DNA of 64,000 bases from positions 581,158 through 645,157 of the forward strand of contig NZ_JAKNTA010000005.1 in NCBI RefSeq assembly GCF_022288725.1, given 5' to 3'. The notes below the pieces were generated by a model. The model was not told where the DNA came from. It searched no databases and saw nothing but the letters and a program-made list of their open reading frames with translations. Positions within the stretch are counted from its first letter, which is position 1, and the number at the start of each line of letters is the position of its first letter. The stretch is from Kitasatospora sp. A2-31. GTDB taxonomy: Bacteria; Actinomycetota; Actinomycetes; Streptomycetales; Streptomycetaceae. Below, one piece after another: positions 51,620 through 59,848 of the stretch. Position numbers and translations under genes: made by a program.

Positions 51620-52869
51620 ATGCCCCGATCACCCTGCCGCCCGCGCCCGTCGCGGTCGCCGAGCTGGACCTCGAACACCCGGACGAGCTGCACCGCCCGG
51701 GGCGGGGCGAGGTGTTCTCCCCGAACGGCCGCGTGCTCGCGCTGATCCGCTACCGGGGACGGCCCCTCGGCCTGGTGACCGCCGAGGCCGCACCCGGCGA
51801 CCGGGACGGACTCTGCCGCGCCCTGACCGCCGCGGCCGCCCGTGAACTGGACCTGCCCGCGCCGGCCCCCCGGACGGCGACCGCCGCCGCGCCGGCGGGG
51901 CCGGCCGGCACCCCGCTGGTCAGCGTCGTCGTGTGCACGCACGACCGCGCCGACCTGCTGCCGCGCTCCCTGGACGCCCTCCTGGCCGGCACCTACCGGC
52001 ACACCGAGGTGATCGTCGTCGACAACGCCCCCTCGGACCGGGCCACCGAACTGCTCGTCCGGCTCCGCTACCAGGGCCGCGTCCGCTACGTGCACGAGCC
52101 GGTGCCCGGCCTGGCCCGGGCCCGCAACCGCGGCCTGGCCGCGGCCCACGGCGAGATCTGCGCCTTCGCCGACGACGACCTCCTGATCGACGCCGGGTGG
52201 GCGGCCGCCCTGGTCGACGGCTTCGCGGACCCGCGGGTGGGCTGTGTGACCGGCCTGGTCCTGCCCGCCGAACTGGACACCCGGGCGCAGATCGCGCTGG
52301 AGCGCTACTGCGGCTACGCGAAGGGCTTCACCGTGCGCAGCTGGTCGCTCGCCGAACCGTCCGACGACCCGCTGTTCCCGTTCGCCACCGGCCGGCTCGG
52401 CACCGGCGCCAACATGGCCTTCCGCACCGGCCTCCTCCGGTCCCTCGGCGGCTTCGACCCCGCCACCAGTACCGGCACCCCGGCCCGCGGCGGGGAGGAC
52501 CTGCTCTCCTTCCTGCAGGTGCTGACCTCCGGCCACACCGTCGTGTACCGGCCGGACGCCCTGGTCTGGCACCCCCACCGCCGCTCCATGGAGTCGCTGA
52601 CCAAGCAGGTCTTCGGCTTCGGGGTCGGATTCGGCGCCTACCTCGCCGCCGCCGCCCGCCGGCAGCCGCTCCTGCTGGCCGCCCTGCTCGCCCGGGTGCC
52701 GCGCGGAGTCCGGCAGACCCTGCGCCGGGGCACCCCGGCCGGGGCACGCCGCGACCCGCTGATGGCCCGCCTCGGGCGACTGGAGCTCCTCGGGCTGGTC
52801 TACGGGCCGGTCTGCTACCTGCGCAGCGTCCGGATGCAACACCGGGCCGACCACTCGGCGAGGTCGTGA
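51616..52869 (+). CDS. GT2 glycosyltransferase with N-terminal accessory domain, copy 2
   Basis: A 417-aa tandem paralogue of the preceding protein, alike from end to end: N-domain VAVAELDLEHPDELHRP and GRVLALIRYRGRPLGLVTA; GT2 domain VSVVVCTHDRADLLPRSLDA, VDNAPSDRATELLVRLRYQ, FADDDLLID (Asp186-188), GTGANMAFRTGLLRSLGGFD, RGGEDLLSFLQVL and FGFGVGFGAYLAAAARRQ. The metal-binding Asp residues are intact in both, so both are probably active with different donors or acceptors. GGAGG lies 9 nt before the ATG, which overlaps the previous stop. Its stop overlaps the flippase ATG. Confidence 0.9.
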   Translation: MNAPITLPPAPVAVAELDLEHPDELHRPGRGEVFSPNGRVLALIRYRGRPLGLVTAEAAPGDRDGLCRALTAAAARELDLPAPAPRTATAAAPAGPAGTPLVSVVVCTHDRADLLPRSLDALLAGTYRHTEVIVVDNAPSDRATELLVRLRYQGRVRYVHEPVPGLARARNRGLAAAHGEICAFADDDLLIDAGWAAALVDGFADPRVGCVTGLVLPAELDTRAQIALERYCGYAKGFTVRSWSLAEPSDDPLFPFATGRLGTGANMAFRTGLLRSLGGFDPATSTGTPARGGEDLLSFLQVLTSGHTVVYRPDALVWHPHRRSMESLTKQVFGFGVGFGAYLAAAARRQPLLLAALLARVPRGVRQTLRRGTPAGARRDPLMARLGRLELLGLVYGPVCYLRSVRMQHRADHSARS

Positions 52870-54308
52870 TGTCCGCCCTCGACCACGCCCGCTCCCGGCG
52901 CAGGACCGCGTCCGCCCGGCCGTGCTCGTGCCCGTTGGCGCTGCCCTGCGAGTGCTCCTACCCGGTGCTGCTGCGAGCCCGGCTCAGGGCGGCGACCGAG
53001 CGCCTGCGCGCGGACTCTCTGATGCACAACGGCCATGTGCTGGCCGCGAGTTCGATCGTCGCAGCCGGGCTCGGTGCGTTCTTCTGGATCCTCGCCACCC
53101 GCTACTACTCCGTCGAGGCGGTCGGGCGCAGCTACGCGGCACTGTCGGCCGCGATGTTCCTGGCCACGCTCGGCAGCCTCAACCTCGGGGACGCCCTGGT
53201 GCGGTTCGTCCCCGCCGCCGGCCGGCACACCAGGCGACTGGTGCTGTGGTGCTACGCGGTCAGCGCCGGGTGCAGCGCCCTGGTCGCGGTCGGCTTCCTG
53301 CTGCTGCTCCCGGTGGTCGCACCCAACCTGCGCTACCTGCACTCGCCGGTGCTCGCGGTCTCCTTCGTCGCGGCCACCGCCGGCTACGCGATCTTCGTCC
53401 TGCAGGACGGCGCGCTCACCGGAACCCGCCGCACGGGCTGGGTGCTCGGCGAGAACGCGGTCTTCGCGGTCGCCAAGTCCCTGCTCCTCGCCGGCTGCGC
53501 GGCCCTGGCCGTCGGCACCGGCATCCTGGTCGCCTGGGCGGTCGCCATGGTGGTCTCGATCGGGCTGGCCAACGTGGTGCTGTTCCGCCGGGCCGTGCCG
53601 GTCCACGCCGCGGCCGACGACGGCACCGCCGAACCGCCCCAGCGGGTCCTGCGCTGGGCCGGTGCCGACTACCTCGGCAACCTCTTCAGCTTCGCGAGCT
53701 ACAGCGCCGTCCCCCTGATCGTGCTGGCCCAGCTCGGCCCGGAGGGCAGCGCCTACTACTCGCTGGCCTTCGTCATCGCCTCCACCCTCTTCGTCGCGAC
53801 GTTCAGCATGGGCCACTCCCTGGTGGTCGAGGGCGCCCGCGACCCGCGGAGGCTCGCCGAGTACGCCGGGCGGATGCTGCGCCACACCGGACTGCTGCTG
53901 TCGGGCGCCGTGCTCGTCATCGTCGTCGGCGCGCCCTGGATCCTGAGCGTGTTCGGTGCCGCGTACGCGGAGAACGGCACCGCGGTGCTGCGGCTGCTCG
54001 CCCTGTGCGCGCTGCCGATCGCGGTGACCAACGTGGTCATCCAGGTGTCCCGGGTCCGTCGCGCGCTGTCGTGGATGGTCGGGGTGCGGATGGCCTCCGC
54101 CGTCATGATCATCACTCTGGTCTCGGTGCTGCTGCCGCGGTACGGACTGGTCGGTGTGGGCCTCGCCTGGGTGATCGCCGAGTACACGCTGGCGGCGTTC
54201 CTGCTCGTCGTCCTGCGGCGCTGGCTGCGGACCACGGAGGCGCCGGCCGTCGAGCCGCGGGTCGCGGAGCCGGCCGCCACGGAAGGAGGCGAGGGCGATG
54301 ACCACTGA
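52869..54308 (+). CDS. Wzx-like polysaccharide flippase (MATE/MurJ/Wzx superfamily)
   Basis: A 479-aa polytopic protein with about 12 hydrophobic segments, starting at HVLAASSIVAAGLGAFFWIL and YSVEAVGRSYAALSAAMFLA (Wzx-type N-terminus), then VLAVSFVAATAGYAIFVLQD, WAGADYLGNLFSFASYSAVP and YGLVGVGLAWVIAEYTLAAF. It would flip lipid-linked repeat units outward. Unusual feature: a Cys-rich cytoplasmic start, CSCPLALPCEC (Cys19, 21, 27, 29), a possible metal site. The start at 52869 overlaps the previous stop; the stop lies 11 bp into the next gene. Confidence 0.88.
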   Translation: MSALDHARSRRRTASARPCSCPLALPCECSYPVLLRARLRAATERLRADSLMHNGHVLAASSIVAAGLGAFFWILATRYYSVEAVGRSYAALSAAMFLATLGSLNLGDALVRFVPAAGRHTRRLVLWCYAVSAGCSALVAVGFLLLLPVVAPNLRYLHSPVLAVSFVAATAGYAIFVLQDGALTGTRRTGWVLGENAVFAVAKSLLLAGCAALAVGTGILVAWAVAMVVSIGLANVVLFRRAVPVHAAADDGTAEPPQRVLRWAGADYLGNLFSFASYSAVPLIVLAQLGPEGSAYYSLAFVIASTLFVATFSMGHSLVVEGARDPRRLAEYAGRMLRHTGLLLSGAVLVIVVGAPWILSVFGAAYAENGTAVLRLLALCALPIAVTNVVIQVSRVRRALSWMVGVRMASAVMIITLVSVLLPRYGLVGVGLAWVIAEYTLAAFLLVVLRRWLRTTEAPAVEPRVAEPAATEGGEGDDH

Positions 54309-55515
54309 CCGCTCCGCCGAGCCGGTCGACCTGTCGTCCGACCGGGGCGGTGACCGGACCCCCGGGCCCGTCGACGGCCCCGGGCCGAGCCTGACCGTCG
54401 TGATCTGCGCCTACACCGTCGAGCGCTGGGACGACCTGTGCGCCGCCGTCGCCTCCGTCCACGCCCAGCACCGCCCCCCGGACGAGCTGCTGCTCGTCGT
54501 CGACCACTGCCCCGAACTGCTCCGCCTCGCCCGGGAACACCTCTCCACCGGCCTGCGGATCATCGCCAACGAACAGCGGCGCGGTCTCTCCGGAGCCCGC
54601 AACACCGCCCTGCGAGCGGCCCGCGGCGAGCTGATCGCCTTCCTCGACGACGACGCCACGGCCGCCCCCGACTGGACCGGGCACCTGCTGGCCGGCTACC
54701 GGGCACCGGAGGTGCTCGGCGTCGGCGGCCTCGTCCGGCCGTGGTGGCAGAGCGGCCGCCCCGGCTGGTTCCCGCCCGAGTTCGACTGGGTGGTCGGCTG
54801 CTCCTACCGGGGTCTGCCGCGCCAAGCCGCCCGGGTACGCAACTTCATCGGCGCCAACATGTCCTTCCGTCGCGCCGAGGCCCTCGCCGCCGGCGGCTTC
54901 CGGACCGACCTCGGCCGGGTCGGGCGGCGCCCGCTCGGCTGTGAGGAGACCGAACTCTGCATCCGGCTGGCCGCCCGGCACCCCGGCGCCGTGCTCCGCT
55001 ACGAGCCGGCCGCCGCCGTCCGCCACCGGGTGCCGCCGGCCCGCACCACGTTCTCCTACTTCGCCGCGCGCTGCTTCGCCGAAGGCCGTTCCAAGGCCGC
55101 GGTGGTACGGCACGACGGCGCCGCCGCCGGCCTCGCGAGCGAGCGCACCTACCTGCGGCACACCGTGCCCGCCGCGGTGCTGCGCAGCCTGCGCCGGTGG
55201 CGCCCCGCCACGGCGGCGGCGCTCTGCGCCGGCGTCGCCCTGACCGCCGCCGGCTACCTCACCGGTTCCGCCGGCGGCCGAACCGGACGGACCGCACTCC
55301 GCCGGACCGGGGCGGTCCGTCCGGTCACCGGGGGCCAGCGCACCGGGGGCCGGCGCACCGGTGACGAGCCCACCGGTGACGAGCCCACCCACGACCGGCC
55401 CACCGGTGACCGGCCCACCCCGCACGACCAGCCGACCCACGACGAGCAGACCGAGGCCCGCCCCGCCGCCGGCGGCCGGCCGCCCACCGGCGCACCCACC
55501 CGGGGCGCGCCATGA
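54298..55515 (+). CDS. GT2 glycosyltransferase with repeat-rich tail
   Basis: A 405-aa protein. GT2 domain about 30-300: LTVVICAYTVERWDDLCAAV, LLLVVDHCPELLRLAREH, NEQRRGLSGARNTALRAARG, FLDDDATAAPDW (Asp117-119), NFIGANMSFRRAEALAAGGF and GCEETELCIRLAARHPG. A hydrophobic stretch follows (ATAAALCAGVALTAAGYLTG, about 302-321) that could anchor it in the membrane. The last 75 residues are hydrophilic repeats (RRTGDEPTGDEPTHDRPTGD). Start after GGAGG. It overlaps both neighbours, so it is translated with them. Donor and acceptor unknown. Confidence 0.88.
   Translation: MTTDRSAEPVDLSSDRGGDRTPGPVDGPGPSLTVVICAYTVERWDDLCAAVASVHAQHRPPDELLLVVDHCPELLRLAREHLSTGLRIIANEQRRGLSGARNTALRAARGELIAFLDDDATAAPDWTGHLLAGYRAPEVLGVGGLVRPWWQSGRPGWFPPEFDWVVGCSYRGLPRQAARVRNFIGANMSFRRAEALAAGGFRTDLGRVGRRPLGCEETELCIRLAARHPGAVLRYEPAAAVRHRVPPARTTFSYFAARCFAEGRSKAAVVRHDGAAAGLASERTYLRHTVPAAVLRSLRRWRPATAAALCAGVALTAAGYLTGSAGGRTGRTALRRTGAVRPVTGGQRTGGRRTGDEPTGDEPTHDRPTGDRPTPHDQPTHDEQTEARPAAGGRPPTGAPTRGAP
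55358..55420 (+). repeat. 15-bp tandem repeats in the GT2 tail
   Basis: Two perfect GGTGACGAGCCCACC units followed by degenerate ones (coding TGDEP, THDRP, TGDRP). In frame; lengthens a disordered tail. Confidence 0.75.
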
Positions 55516-56336
55516 GCGGGATACCGGTCTTCCTCTACCACTCGGTCTCGGACGACCCGCCGTCCTGGCTCGCGCCGTACACCGTCACGCCCGCCCTGTT
55601 CCGCGAGCAGCTGGCCCGCATCGCGGACAACGGCCTCCAGCTCGTACCGCTGCGCCGCCTGGTCGCCGCCCTGCGCGGCGGACCGCAGCTGCCGCCCGGC
55701 GCCGCCGTCCTGACCTTCGACGACGGCTACGCCGACTTCTACTGGACGGTCGCCCCGATCCTCTCCGACGAGGGGCTGCCCGCCACCCTGTACGTCACCA
55801 CCGGAGCCCTCCACCCGCCCGGCGGGCGCGGCACCGGCAGCCTGCTGCCGCCGGCACCGATGCTGAACTGGCGCCAGCTCGGCACCCTGGACGCCCTGGG
55901 CGTCGAGATCGGCGCCCACTCCCGGAGCCACGTCCCGCTGGACACCGTCTACGGCAAGCGGCTGACCGACGAGATCGCCGGCTGCAAGACGGTCCTGGAG
56001 GACGTGCTCGGCCACGAGGTCGTCTCCTTCGCCTACCCCCACGGGTACTCGGGCGCCGAGGTCCGCCGCAAGGTCGCCCAGGCCGGGTACACCTCGGCCG
56101 CCGCCGTCCGGAACGCCTTCAGTTCCCCGGCGGACGACCCGCTGCGGATCGCCCGCCTGATGGTCCGCGCCGACACGCCGCCGCAGGTGTTCGACGACTG
56201 GACCAAGCGCCGGGGCGCCCCGACCGCGCCCTTCCACGAGAGTGCCGCCACCCGGGCGTGGCGGACGTACCGCCGCCTGCGCGCGGCCCTCGGCCGCCCG
56301 CCGGGCGGACCACCGAGGGGCCGCGGTCAGGAGTGA
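55512..56336 (+). CDS. polysaccharide deacetylase (NodB homology, CE4)
   Basis: A 274-aa CE4-type deacetylase acting on N-acetylated sugars. Metal motif VLTFDDGYADFYWTV (Asp70, Asp71), IGAHSRSHVPLDTV (His136, His140) and FAYPHGYSGAEVRRKV. It starts PVFLYHSVSDDP, typical of the YadE/PgaB-like subgroup. No signal peptide or membrane anchor is visible, which is odd for an extracellular substrate; it may act on cytoplasmic lipid-linked intermediates. The ATG overlaps the previous stop. The next gene has its own AGGAG site inside this 3' end. Confidence 0.92.
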   Translation: MSGIPVFLYHSVSDDPPSWLAPYTVTPALFREQLARIADNGLQLVPLRRLVAALRGGPQLPPGAAVLTFDDGYADFYWTVAPILSDEGLPATLYVTTGALHPPGGRGTGSLLPPAPMLNWRQLGTLDALGVEIGAHSRSHVPLDTVYGKRLTDEIAGCKTVLEDVLGHEVVSFAYPHGYSGAEVRRKVAQAGYTSAAAVRNAFSSPADDPLRIARLMVRADTPPQVFDDWTKRRGAPTAPFHESAATRAWRTYRRLRAALGRPPGGPPRGRGQE

Positions 56337-56341
56337 TCACA

Positions 56342-58417
56342 GTGACCGACTCCCTGGAACGTGAAGACGTCCGACCCGACCCGCGGACACCGGCTCACCG
56401 CCCACTCGCCAAGCGCACCTCCGGCCACCGGACCGGCGGTCTCCGCACGGCCCTCGCCGCCCCCGGCTGGTCCGGCTGGGTGGTCCGCGGCGCCCTGCCG
56501 GCCGCACTGGCGCTCTGGCTGCTGGCCCTCTCCCGGACGCAGCTCTCCCGGATGGGCGACCTCGGTCTGCTCCAGGCACTGCCGCCGGCCTACTTCGCCG
56601 CCCTGGTGCTGCTCACCCTCGGCTTCGTCACCGCCCTGCGCGCCCCGAGGATCCGCCACCGGTGGCCCGGTGCCTACGTCCTGGCGCTGATCCTGGTGAT
56701 CCACGCGACGCCCAGCCTGCTCTACCCGACCCTGCGCTACGCCTGGGCCTGGAAGCACGTCGCGATCGTCGACGCCATGCTGCGCCACGGCGGGACGGTG
56801 CCGGGCGCCGGCAAGCTCGACGTCTACAACCAGTGGCCCGGCTTCTTCGAGCTGCACGCCCTGGTCCTGCGCGCCACCGGCCTGGACTCCGTCCTGGGCT
56901 ACGCCTCCTGGTACCCGGTGATCACCAACCTGCTGCTGCTCGGGCCGCTGCTGATGCTCTACCGGAGCATCACCAGGGACCGCCGGCTGGTCTGGGGCGG
57001 GGTGTGGCTCTACTTCTCGACCGCCTGGGTCGGCCAGGACTACTTCTCCCCGCAGGCCTTCGCCTACCTGGTCTCGCTCACCGTGGTCGCGCTGGTCATG
57101 CGTCAGCTGGCGGTGACACGGACGCTCGCGCCGGCCGGGCACGGGCCCGCGGAGCGCCGGGCGGGCCCGCCCGGCGCCCGGGCCCTGTCGACGGCCGACG
57201 AGGTCCCGCCGCGCGGCGGCTGGCGGGTGGCGCCGTTCCTGCTGCTCCTGGTGCTGCTCGCGGTGATCGTCTCCTCGCACCAGCTGACCCCGGTCATGCT
57301 GGCCGTGAGCCTGGCCCTGCTGGCCCTGGGCCGCCGCAACCGCCGCACGGTGCTGCCGGTGCTGGGCGCGCTGGTCGGCCTGACCGTGCTCTGGGACGCC
57401 ACCGTGGCCCGACCGTTCGTGTCGCAGAACCTGGCCGGCCTGATCACCGCCCTGGGCTCGCCGGACCACAACGCGGTGTCGGGCCTGGCCCAGCTGGGAC
57501 AGGCCGCCCCCGGCCAGATCATGACCTCCTGGGCCGACCGCTTCCTGACCGGCGCCGTCCTCCTGCTCGCCCTCGCCGCGCTGGTCCGCCGCCGCTCGGT
57601 GCGCCGGGTCGGCCTGGTACCGCTGCTGGTGGCGCCGCTCCTGGTGCTGCTCGCCAACGCCTACGACGGGGAGATGCTCTTCCGGGCCTACCTGTTCGCC
57701 CTGCCGGCCGCCGCCTTCCTCGCCGCGACCCTCCTCTGGGGCGCCCGGGACGCCAAGCCCGCCGACCCGAAGCCCGCCGACACGCAGCCGGCCAGGCCCG
57801 CCGACGCCAGGCCCGCCGACGCCCCGTCCGGCCCCGACTCCGGCTCCCCGTCCGACCGCACGCCCGCTCCGCCGGCCGGCCGGCCCGGCGGCCCGGTGCG
57901 GACCGGCCTCACCGCCGTCGTCCTGCTCGGTCTGCTCGGCGGCATGCTCTTCGGCTACTTCGGCAAGGAGAGCATGAACTACTTCACCCCGCAGGAGGCC
58001 GCCGCACTCCGCTACGTCGCCGCCACCCCGGCCGGCTCGCGGATCGTCTCGCTGACCGCCAACGAGCCGGGAGGCGAACTGCACTACGACGACCACGACC
58101 GGCTCGTCCTCAGCGACGCCTCCCACGAGGACCTGAAGCGCCTGGTGGCCAACCCCGGTGACGTCCTGCGGATGATGCTGGAGCGCCCGAACGTCGCGGG
58201 CGGCCCGACCTACCTGATCCTGACCCGGGCCCAGCTCGCCGAGTGCGAGCTCACCGGCCTGCTGCCGGTCTCCGCGACGGAGGGCTTCGCGGCCGCGGCG
58301 GCGACCGCCCCCGACCTCCGGCTGGTGTTCTCCAACGACGACTCCGTCGTCTACCAGTACGTCCCGTCCGGCGGCGTGGGCGCCGGCTCCGCCCCGACCG
58401 GAGGGAGGACGTCATGA
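56342..58417 (+). CDS. large polytopic membrane protein, candidate GT-C glycosyltransferase or polymerase
   Basis: A 691-aa protein with about 11-13 hydrophobic segments, including WVVRGALPAALALWLLALS, YFAALVLLTLGFVTALRA, FLLLLVLLAVIVSSHQLTP, GLVPLLVAPLLVLLAN and a last one near residues 519-540 (VVLLGLLGGMLFGYFGK). A polar loop (KPADPKPADTQPARPADA) precedes the last span. The C-terminal 150 residues form an extracytoplasmic domain (NEPGGELHYDDHDRLVLS). The layout and the loop LYPTLRYAWAWKHVAIVDAM suggest a GT-C transferase or Wzy-like polymerase, but I see no diagnostic DD/DE motif. The GTG at 56342 is 8 nt after AGGAG; an earlier GTG (56333) overlaps the previous stop. Confidence 0.75.
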   Translation: MTDSLEREDVRPDPRTPAHRPLAKRTSGHRTGGLRTALAAPGWSGWVVRGALPAALALWLLALSRTQLSRMGDLGLLQALPPAYFAALVLLTLGFVTALRAPRIRHRWPGAYVLALILVIHATPSLLYPTLRYAWAWKHVAIVDAMLRHGGTVPGAGKLDVYNQWPGFFELHALVLRATGLDSVLGYASWYPVITNLLLLGPLLMLYRSITRDRRLVWGGVWLYFSTAWVGQDYFSPQAFAYLVSLTVVALVMRQLAVTRTLAPAGHGPAERRAGPPGARALSTADEVPPRGGWRVAPFLLLLVLLAVIVSSHQLTPVMLAVSLALLALGRRNRRTVLPVLGALVGLTVLWDATVARPFVSQNLAGLITALGSPDHNAVSGLAQLGQAAPGQIMTSWADRFLTGAVLLLALAALVRRRSVRRVGLVPLLVAPLLVLLANAYDGEMLFRAYLFALPAAAFLAATLLWGARDAKPADPKPADTQPARPADARPADAPSGPDSGSPSDRTPAPPAGRPGGPVRTGLTAVVLLGLLGGMLFGYFGKESMNYFTPQEAAALRYVAATPAGSRIVSLTANEPGGELHYDDHDRLVLSDASHEDLKRLVANPGDVLRMMLERPNVAGGPTYLILTRAQLAECELTGLLPVSATEGFAAAAATAPDLRLVFSNDDSVVYQYVPSGGVGAGSAPTGGRTS

Positions 58418-59775
58418 CCGTCCGACCGTGGACCCTGCCGCGCGCACTTCCCGCGCTCTGCGGCTGGACCGCCCTCGCCGCCCTGCTGCTCCCGGCCGGG
58501 AACCCGCTGCGGGCCGTCGTCGCCGGCGTCTTCCTGCTCGCCGGCCCGGGTGCGGCGGCCGTGGCCTGGGCCCGGCCGGGCCCGTCCTGGCGCGACCGGG
58601 GGCCCGGCCGGGTGAGCGCCGCCGCGCTGGCCGTGACGGTCAGCCTGGCGCTCACGATGCTGACGGCGGAGGCACTGTTCTTCACCCACTCCTTCACGGT
58701 CGGCCGGGCCGTGCTGGTCCTCGCCGTGCTCACCACCCTCCTGACGGTGCTCCCGCGCCGCCTCCCCGCCGCCCCCGCGCCAGCGCCCGCGCCCCCGCCG
58801 GCCCCCTCGTCCGGCGAGCCCGCCGGCCGTTCCCGCCGCCCCGGGTGGCTCCGGAGGCCGTCCGGCGGCGGCCCCGCGGTCCGGTGGCGGACGCTGCCGG
58901 TGGCCGGCGTGCTGCTGCTGGCCGTCGCCTGCGGAACGGCCAGCGGCGCCGGCACCGGCGTCAGCGCGGTCCTGCAGCCGCACACCTCGGCCGCGGCGTC
59001 CACGGGCGACGCGGACGTCCCGCCGCCGGTCGGTGCGGACCAGCCGCCCGGAGCCGGCCCGTGGCACCAGGTGTTCCGGGACGACTTCGACGGCACCGGC
59101 CTGGACGGCTCCAAGTGGACCACCTGCTACGACTGGAACGTCCGGGGCTGCACCAACGCCGGCAACCACGAGGACCAGTGGTACCTCCCGGGCCAGGTCG
59201 CGGTGGGGAACGGCGCACTCACCCTCACCGCCCAGCGCCGAGCGACGTCCGGCAGCGACGGGAAGGTCTACCCCTGGACGTCCGGCATGGTCTCCACGGG
59301 CCGCGACAACTGGGACGGCAACCCGCGGCACACCTTCACCTACGGGTACTTCGCCGCCGCGATCAGGACCACCGACCAGCCGCTCGGCATGTTCCCGGCG
59401 TTCTGGCTGCTCTCCGCCGACACCAGGGGCGGGCTCCCGGAGCTCGACGCCGCCGAGTTCATCAACAGCAACCGGTACGTCGACCTCAACCTGCACGCCG
59501 AGGCCCCCGACGGCACCGACATCGACGCCCACTACGCCCACGGCCCGGCGGACTTCGCCGTCGGCTACCACGTCTTCGGGCTCGACTGGGAGCCCGACGC
59601 CGTCACCTGGTACGTCGACGGCGTGCAGGTCTTCCAGGTCACCGACCGGGCCTCGATCCCGACCACCCCGATGGAACTGATCCTCAACCTCGCCGTGGGT
59701 TACCAGCAGTCGCCCCCGCCCGGCGTCGACTCGACGCAGGTACGCGTCGACTGGGTCGGCGTGTGGCAGCACTGA
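58414..59775 (+). CDS. membrane-embedded GH16 family protein
   Basis: A 453-aa fusion. Residues 1-115 hold about four hydrophobic segments (LCGWTALAALLLPAGNPL, AVVAGVFLLAGPGAAAVAWA, SAAALAVTVSLALTMLTAEA, VGRAVLVLAVLTTLLTVLP), then a Pro/Ala linker and a fifth (VAGVLLLAVACGTASGAG). Residues 205-453 are an extracellular GH16 beta-sandwich: VFRDDFDGTGLDGSKWTT, GMFPAFWLLSADTRGGL, the catalytic ELDAAEF (Glu343, Asp345, Glu348; the ExDxxE pattern) and VDWVGVWQH. GH16 enzymes cut or transfer beta-glucans or galactans, so this may trim or release the cluster's polymer. ATG overlaps the preceding stop. Confidence 0.88.
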   Translation: MTVRPWTLPRALPALCGWTALAALLLPAGNPLRAVVAGVFLLAGPGAAAVAWARPGPSWRDRGPGRVSAAALAVTVSLALTMLTAEALFFTHSFTVGRAVLVLAVLTTLLTVLPRRLPAAPAPAPAPPPAPSSGEPAGRSRRPGWLRRPSGGGPAVRWRTLPVAGVLLLAVACGTASGAGTGVSAVLQPHTSAAASTGDADVPPPVGADQPPGAGPWHQVFRDDFDGTGLDGSKWTTCYDWNVRGCTNAGNHEDQWYLPGQVAVGNGALTLTAQRRATSGSDGKVYPWTSGMVSTGRDNWDGNPRHTFTYGYFAAAIRTTDQPLGMFPAFWLLSADTRGGLPELDAAEFINSNRYVDLNLHAEAPDGTDIDAHYAHGPADFAVGYHVFGLDWEPDAVTWYVDGVQVFQVTDRASIPTTPMELILNLAVGYQQSPPPGVDSTQVRVDWVGVWQH

Positions 59776-59848
59776 GCGCACGACCGACCGGACCGCAGCG
59801 CACCCGACCAGCGGCACTCCCGAGCACACGAACCACAGGAGGCACGAC

